Shown here: piece by piece, positions 1 through 4,370 of the stretch
Layout: the number at the start of each line of letters is the position of its first letter
How positions within the stretch are numbered: the first letter of the stretch is position 1
Source of the DNA: an uncultured Bacteroidales bacterium
GTDB taxonomy: Bacteria; Bacteroidota; Bacteroidia; Bacteroidales; UBA3824
Direction: 5' to 3'
Assembly: GCA_937877455.1 (NCBI GenBank)
Contig: CALFIU010000127.1
Coordinates: 1 to 6,997, forward strand
DNA length: 6,997 nt
Notes under the pieces: generated by a model
Database searches by the model: none
The model's input: only the letters and a program-made list of their open reading frames with translations
What the model was told of the DNA's origin: nothing
Made by a program: the position numbers and the translations under genes

Positions 1-457
1 GAGGACGAGCAATACGAGGAAGCGAAGCATAATGTTCAAGGCGACGGTTAATGGAAAGATGGGAAGCGTCAACATCAGTGGTTAGTTTCTCAACACCGTT
101 AATCTTCCGCCAATCACGAGTACAACCGCTTTTGAACCCTTGTATAACTTTGCCCAAGCCTACATCCATCTTCTCTTCAATGAATATCACACCATGAAAA
201 TGGTCAGGTATGGCGCAACAGCATAATATCTTTATCTTGCGGTTATACTTTGATTGATATTGAGGAATCATGCGCCAATTTTGCTCAACCATTCTACCTG
301 TTTCAGAGAGAATAACTGCTGGGTTCTTAGCATCAAGGTTTAACTCACCGAGGATGTGGTCTCGGTGTTGGACCACAAGTGTCACCATATAAATACCTCG
401 CTCGGTATAGTCGTGCCATTTTGGATGCGGTCTGTATGAGCTTTTATTCTGTGTCAT
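1..457 (-). CDS. REP-associated tyrosine transposase (RAYT), Y1/HUH family, partial at left edge
   Basis: Single-strand DNA transposase-like protein of the Y1_Tnp (IS200/RAYT) family. Relatives bind and nick hairpin DNA, often the REP palindromes spread through the same genome. I translated 152 codons from the ATG at 457-455 with no stop; the frame leaves through base 1, so the C-terminus is missing. The N-terminus has the family's fold-start pattern, an aromatic/basic segment then GIYMVTLVVQHRDHILGEL (residues 21-39). The metal-binding HUH motif is seen as PDHFHGVIF, with His86 and His88. A helix with KVIQGFKSGCTRDW follows at 103-116, like the conserved KS helix of RAYTs. The catalytic Tyr normally lies further C-terminal and is not in the window, so activity cannot be judged. 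No Shine-Dalgarno precedes the start, as expected in this phylum. The absence of visible IS ends or a partner tnpB favours a single-copy RAYT over a classic IS200 element, but an IS remains possible. Confidence 0.85.
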   Translation of the reverse strand, partial: MTQNKSSYRPHPKWHDYTERGIYMVTLVVQHRDHILGELNLDAKNPAVILSETGRMVEQNWRMIPQYQSKYNRKIKILCCCAIPDHFHGVIFIEEKMDVGLGKVIQGFKSGCTRDWRKINGVEKLTTDVDASHLSINRRLEHYASLPRIARP

Positions 458-529
458 TTCTTTGCGTTTTATTTGTTATGTGTTATGTATCGCTGAAAAA
501 TTTGTCAGCACAGCTTGACAGCCGCAATG

Positions 530-563
530 CAAAGATACGATATACCCACGATATATACAAAAA
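530..563 (-). promoter_or_regulatory. Candidate Bacteroidota-type promoter for the RAYT gene
   Basis: On the minus strand the box TATCTTTG at 537-530 matches the Bacteroidota -7 consensus TAnnTTTG exactly. TTTTTG at 563-558 supplies a -33 TTTG element, with 20 bp between the two, close to the usual spacing. Transcription would start near 523 and leave a 5' leader of about 65 nt before the ATG at 457. The -33 element coincides with the T-tract of the upstream operon's terminator. The match is by eye to a short consensus in AT-rich DNA, so this is a prediction. Confidence 0.55.
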
Positions 564-599
564 TCCCGCGCAGTTTTTACAAGAAAACCGCGCGGGATT
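558..599 (-). terminator. Rho-independent terminator of the susC-susD-lipoprotein operon
   Basis: Inverted repeat AATCCCGCGC (562-571) / GCGCGGGATT (590-599) flanks an inner stem GTTTT (573-577) / AAAAC (584-588). Read as minus-strand RNA, the position joining the two stems (589/572) is a G-U wobble, giving a continuous 16-bp stem with a six-base loop. It ends directly in a T-run (563-559). On the plus strand the same position is an A/C mismatch and the T-run is interrupted, so the structure is best suited to stop minus-strand transcription. It begins 39 bp after the stop codon of the last operon gene. An alternative or additional identity is a REP-like hairpin recognised by the adjacent RAYT. 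Confidence 0.85.
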
Positions 600-638
600 G
601 TCTTTTCAGAAAACCAATTTTCTATTGGCTAAAAGTTT

Positions 639-2483
639 TTAATGTACTGATATAACTTTATCGAATATCATCAATTTTGCATATTTATATCCAGAATCAT
701 TATCACCCCAATTCCATGCTTGGTTACCTCCTAAGCAGATGTACTTAAGCATAGAATTTCCGTTAGTTAATAAGCCTGTGGTAGAACCACCGTTAACGTC
801 TCCATTGTAGTCCCATGCATTTATAACTTTGTTATCAACTACAAATTCTGCATGAGATTCTGTAATAGTTACGGTAACCAAATGCCATTTATTATCTTCC
901 AAATACTCTATACTTTCAACATTTGAGCCAGTAACATTTTGTGTTTCAGTGAAATCTATCCAACCACCTTCGATGTTTGTTTGCAACAAACATCTTCCCT
1001 GAATAATGAACATAGGGGTTGTATTTGCATTATCTACAGGAGCCGCTGCATATGCTGAGAAAATTGGTGCATACATAGCTGCTTTTGAATTACCGTTTAC
1101 ATAGAACGAAATTGTCATTTCTTTTGACGTAGAGCAATCTGGGATAGTACTTTCGGGCAATAGAAGATAACTTGTACGTTGTGCAGCATTGTCGTTTTCT
1201 AATACTGTACCGTATGTTTCGTCATTTAAAATTTGTCCATTACCTACAAGCATATCGGTTGTAAACTCTATAGTATTTTCTGTTGCTGCTACTACTTTAA
1301 CTTTTACAGAAGTTTCTATACCATTCCAATTTCCCTTAACTGTATATTCCCCAACTTTTGCTGGTGCTTTTTCAAAAGTTAGTTGTTGTATAAGTTCAGA
1401 TGTCAACGTTGTTTTATCGCCTGTACTATTCACACCTTTAGCTACAATAATATCTTTCCTTACAGAAATACTATCGGTGGCTATGTTTGAACTTATGTAT
1501 AGAGTTATATCATCTATCTCAATAGATTTAAATGCTACCACTTCAAACTCTTTGGTTGCCATAACAGGATTTGTTGAGCCATTACCTTTTAGTGTGGACG
1601 AGTAGAGTGCAACGAGAGTGTATTTACCTGGTTCTCCAAAATTTGGAATAGTCTGTAAAATGAGGTCTTGTGCTGTTACATCGGCAGTAAGGTCGCCTTC
1701 GTATGTTACAGTAGCCGTAACTGCTTTCATGATTGTATCAAGGTTCATATCGTCAGCAATTGGAACAATCTTAGGGACATTTGTAAGTTCCATACTAATA
1801 GGCTCTGCATCTTCACCTAACTTGTAGTATACCTCAGCGGTATAATTTGAACCACTTTTTGTAATTACCAAAGTTACAGTAGAGCCAACTTCAAAGTGAT
1901 AACCACCATTGTCTTCATAACTGTAACCTGATGTTGCACCCGTTCCTGTACCTCCTTTATCAGGTAAAGCATCTTCTGCATACCACCAATTACCTTCGGA
2001 CATTGTTGTCCAATAGCCATTGCCGTAATATTCCCACATCACGACAGCGTTTTCTGTTTGTGGAACAAATGTAAGGATAAGCGGATCTCCATCGGTTAGT
2101 TCAAAGTCTGAACTTGTCCAGTTTTTGTCGTCAGCGTTAGCATCAATAGACTGTGGATTCCACCATTTAGTACCGATAATTGTTTCATCAGTATATTTTC
2201 CGTCGCTGCTTGTAAACGTCCATGTACCAACTTGTGCTTCAACATGGAGTTTAGGAAATTCCCACCCTTTGGAAGTGAATGTTTCGTGCAAAGTGCCGTA
2301 TGTGTTTTTGTCAATACCTTCGCCAGCGTTTGCTGCATTTCTTGCAGCTACTGCGCTCACAGAATCAGCAATCCAATCGGGTGCGCCTGCGCTGTAAAGC
2401 TCACTTTCGGTACAACCAGATAACACCATGCCTCCGAATGTCGCTGCAAGTGCCGTTCCAGTAATTATATTTTTTATTTTCAT
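639..2483 (-). CDS. Surface lipoprotein with Ig-like and C-terminal LamG/concanavalin-like domains; putative SusE/F-position glycan-binding protein
   Basis: Probable cell-surface ligand-binding lipoprotein, 614 residues, last gene of the operon. A type II signal peptide ends in the lipobox LSGC, lipidated at Cys24, with acidic residues just after it (TESE). Then come a short PDWI-containing segment (about 35-50), an aromatic-rich beta domain (about 85-222), two Ig-like beta domains (about 235-317 and 318-399), and a LamG/ConA-like sandwich (about 403-614). The last is shown by the LamG-type strand pattern KWHLVTVTITESHAEFVVDN (532-551). I see no GH16-type ExDxxE catalytic motif, so binding is likelier than hydrolysis. 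Its place 76 bp after susD is where many polysaccharide-utilization loci encode surface glycan-binding proteins. The start is set by the signal peptide; no Shine-Dalgarno is present. The exact family and ligand are not recognised, and the domain borders are judged from strand patterns only. Confidence 0.82.
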   Translation of the reverse strand: MKIKNIITGTALAATFGGMVLSGCTESELYSAGAPDWIADSVSAVAARNAANAGEGIDKNTYGTLHETFTSKGWEFPKLHVEAQVGTWTFTSSDGKYTDETIIGTKWWNPQSIDANADDKNWTSSDFELTDGDPLILTFVPQTENAVVMWEYYGNGYWTTMSEGNWWYAEDALPDKGGTGTGATSGYSYEDNGGYHFEVGSTVTLVITKSGSNYTAEVYYKLGEDAEPISMELTNVPKIVPIADDMNLDTIMKAVTATVTYEGDLTADVTAQDLILQTIPNFGEPGKYTLVALYSSTLKGNGSTNPVMATKEFEVVAFKSIEIDDITLYISSNIATDSISVRKDIIVAKGVNSTGDKTTLTSELIQQLTFEKAPAKVGEYTVKGNWNGIETSVKVKVVAATENTIEFTTDMLVGNGQILNDETYGTVLENDNAAQRTSYLLLPESTIPDCSTSKEMTISFYVNGNSKAAMYAPIFSAYAAAPVDNANTTPMFIIQGRCLLQTNIEGGWIDFTETQNVTGSNVESIEYLEDNKWHLVTVTITESHAEFVVDNKVINAWDYNGDVNGGSTTGLLTNGNSMLKYICLGGNQAWNWGDNDSGYKYAKLMIFDKVISVH

Positions 2484-2488
2484 GATTA
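2464..2488 (-). repeat. Start-region repeat, copy 1 (lipoprotein gene)
   Basis: This 25-nt stretch spans the start codon of the lipoprotein gene and matches 4310-4334, across the susD start, at 24 of 25 positions. It covers TAATC before the ATG and the first codons encoding MKxKNI. It is AT-rich and unstructured, which suits Shine-Dalgarno-independent initiation. Confidence 0.7.
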
Positions 2489-2516
2489 ATTTCTATTTTA
2501 AAATGTTGTTTTTAAT

Positions 2517-2544
2517 GTATAGGCATTGAAAACAATGCCTATAC
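2517..2544 (-). promoter_or_regulatory. Perfect intercistronic hairpin between the susD gene and the downstream lipoprotein gene
   Basis: GTATAGGCATTG (2517-2528) and CAATGCCTATAC (2533-2544) are exact reverse complements around a 4-nt loop (AAAA on plus, UUUU in the transcript), giving a 12-bp stem. It starts 15 nt after the susD stop and ends 33 nt before the next start codon. No T-run follows on the minus strand (the next bases are ATTAAAAAC), so it is not a standard terminator. It may instead protect the 3' end of susCD mRNA, mark a processing site, lower read-through to the third gene, or be a protein-bound palindrome. No TAnnTTTG promoter is visible in this gap. Confidence 0.65.
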
Positions 2545-2559
2545 GATATAAATTTTCGA

Positions 2560-4329
2560 CTATTGAACTCCAACACCTTCAACTACGGGGTGAATAGTGT
2601 AACCATCGTAGAAACTGCGATTAGAAGTATTATAGTTGGCGGAATTGCCTTTGAGATTGTAGTTGGCGTTGAGATCTTTGTCAACTATAGCCATGTATTC
2701 GTGTCCCTCTTGATAATATTGGAAACAATCGAAATCAGCTTCTGCAAGAGTTGCAGGCAAAATGCCTACTTTATCTTTTTGTGACTGATATGTGCAACCA
2801 TGTCTGTGAAGTTGTGCAAGACGGTCTGCGCTATAGAAGAATCCCCAACGAATGAGGTCTTGAAGACGACCATGTTCACAACCAAATTCTGTTGGACGTT
2901 CTACGTTGGCAATCTGCTCGAAAAGTGCATCTGCTGTTGCAAATTTGCTTTGGTCGAGGTCGGCAAGACCAGCGCGACTACGAACTTTGTTAATCCATTT
3001 GAAAGCATTAGCGGTTGGTCCGTTAACCTCATTTTCGCATTCAGCAGCGCGAAGAAGAATGTCTGAATAGCGGAGCAATCTTACGTTAACTCCACAAGTA
3101 AGACCTTGTGCAGGAATTGTTTTGTAGAGATTCTCGCGTGCAGTGGTATGTTTTACAATTGAGATACCCATGTAATCGCCTGTTGTAACGTGTTCGGTAT
3201 ATGCTTGTGTGTAAACCATGTTGGAGAAACCTTCCATATTGTCGTATTCTGGTTCGTATGAAGCCAAGGTCCAATACAAACGAGGGTCAGGATTACCGTT
3301 GGTTTGTTTTTGGCTTTTGAATGTTTGATAAAGCCAAGGTTGTGCGCCCAAGTCGTTCCAACCACCAGCATCACCATTAGCAAATACGGTTTCTATAGCA
3401 TGACCTTGAGTTGCACTCTTTGAGTTGTTAACTGGTCCCCATTCAAAATCAGAACCGCCTACACCGTAGTCAAGGAATTGAACTTCAAAAAGAGATTCAT
3501 CGTTGTTTTCTCCTGTCTGAGAGCGGAAGTTGTCGCCATAATCAGCCATGAGTTTGTATGCGCCATATTTTTGATTACCACCGTCTTCGCTGCTAAGAAC
3601 GTCTTTCAAAACAGTGAGAGCATCCGAGAATTTACGACGGAACATCAAAGTTCTTGCATAGTAACCAGCAGCAGCACCGCAAGTTGCACGACCTTGAGCC
3701 CATTCGCCACCTTCATCACGAGATGGAAGGAGTTCCATTGCTGCCTTTAAGTCGGCTTCTGCTTGGTCGAGTGCTTCCGATTGAGGACGAGTAGCCAAGT
3801 ACAAACCTTCAAGCGTGCCATAGTCCTCGTAATTGGTTGTGAAAGGTATATCTTGATAGAATGTAGCGAGTTCATAAAGGCCAAGACCACGGATAAAGAG
3901 TGCCTGACCTTTAATTTGTTTATACTTATCGCTGTTGGTGTCGAGACCTATCTCGTCAACTTTCCAAAGAGCAAAGTTACACTTGTTGATGGCGTAAGAC
4001 CACATGTATAGGGGCGATGTCTGCTCGTCCCAACCTGCTTGGGGTGCGTTGTACCAATCCCAACGTGACCACCAACCATTGGAGTTGTAGGCACCTACTT
4101 CATCGCCGCCTACTAATTCTTCCAAGTAACCAAGACGTGAGAATGTACCGTCCATACGGATGTGGTTGTAGCAGGCTAAAATCACTTCATCCAAATCCGA
4201 TGATGTATTGCCGAAGTCTGCTGTTGTCTGTTGATTGGCGTTAACTACATCGAGTTTGTCTTCGCAAGACGTAGTACTAGCCAACATTGTAAGACCCAAT
4301 CCGGCAAGCATTATATTTTTTAATTTCAT
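2560..4329 (-). CDS. SusD/RagB family outer-membrane nutrient-binding lipoprotein
   Basis: Surface lipoprotein, 589 residues, forming the lid over the SusC barrel and capturing ligand for TonB-dependent import. The signal peptide ends at TTSC, lipidated at Cys22, followed by acidic ED. The family's TPR-like helices are clear: QIKGQALFIRGLGLYELATF (138-157), the EADLKAAMELLP helix (191-202), and GRATCGAAAGYYARTLM (213-229). The C-terminal SusD signature follows: RLLRYSDILLRAAECENE (417-434), NKVRSRAGL (447-455), then ERPTEFGCEHGRLQDLIRWG (477-496). Length is normal for the family. The tail departs from the usual IPQSEIDANPNL form, reading AIVDKDLNANYNLKGN (546-561) with about 28 further residues. 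Eight cysteines besides Cys22 are many for an exported protein. It starts 41 bp after the susC stop, so the two are almost certainly co-transcribed. The family is secure; the substrate is unknown. Confidence 0.97.
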   Translation of the reverse strand: MKLKNIMLAGLGLTMLASTTSCEDKLDVVNANQQTTADFGNTSSDLDEVILACYNHIRMDGTFSRLGYLEELVGGDEVGAYNSNGWWSRWDWYNAPQAGWDEQTSPLYMWSYAINKCNFALWKVDEIGLDTNSDKYKQIKGQALFIRGLGLYELATFYQDIPFTTNYEDYGTLEGLYLATRPQSEALDQAEADLKAAMELLPSRDEGGEWAQGRATCGAAAGYYARTLMFRRKFSDALTVLKDVLSSEDGGNQKYGAYKLMADYGDNFRSQTGENNDESLFEVQFLDYGVGGSDFEWGPVNNSKSATQGHAIETVFANGDAGGWNDLGAQPWLYQTFKSQKQTNGNPDPRLYWTLASYEPEYDNMEGFSNMVYTQAYTEHVTTGDYMGISIVKHTTARENLYKTIPAQGLTCGVNVRLLRYSDILLRAAECENEVNGPTANAFKWINKVRSRAGLADLDQSKFATADALFEQIANVERPTEFGCEHGRLQDLIRWGFFYSADRLAQLHRHGCTYQSQKDKVGILPATLAEADFDCFQYYQEGHEYMAIVDKDLNANYNLKGNSANYNTSNRSFYDGYTIHPVVEGVGVQ

Positions 4330-4334
4330 GATTA
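4310..4334 (-). repeat. Start-region repeat, copy 2 (susD gene)
   Basis: Partner of 2464-2488, with one mismatch in 25 nt across the susD start codon. The similarity includes non-coding bases before the ATG, so it is not explained only by similar signal-peptide residues. Common AT-rich initiation context could also produce it. Confidence 0.7.
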
Positions 4335-4370
4335 TAATCGAATTAATTGTGTTAACAAACTTTTATATTG

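Noticed and set aside
614..628. Small hairpin CCAAT/ATTGG between the lipoprotein stop and the terminator
   Set aside because: It has only a 5-bp AT-rich stem and is overshadowed by the strong terminator just beyond it.
379..642. Plus-strand open frame of 87 codons with a hydrophobic segment, across the junction left of the operon
   Set aside because: It overlaps the RAYT start antisense, runs through the terminator hairpin, and overlaps the end of the lipoprotein gene. It has no plausible promoter and no recognisable sequence.
642..1277. GH16-type glucanase reading of the C-terminal concanavalin-like domain
   Set aside because: The characteristic ExDxxE catalytic motif is not present; the strand pattern fits a non-catalytic LamG-like binding domain better.
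2517..2544. Calling the intercistronic hairpin a rho-independent terminator
   Set aside because: The stem is not followed by a T-run on the coding strand, and the downstream gene has no visible promoter of its own, so it presumably depends on read-through.
4330..4370. Possible internal promoter between the susC and susD genes (TTTG followed by TATAAT-like bases)
   Set aside because: No TAnnTTTG -7 box is present, the gap is only 41 bp, and AT-rich DNA gives such matches readily.
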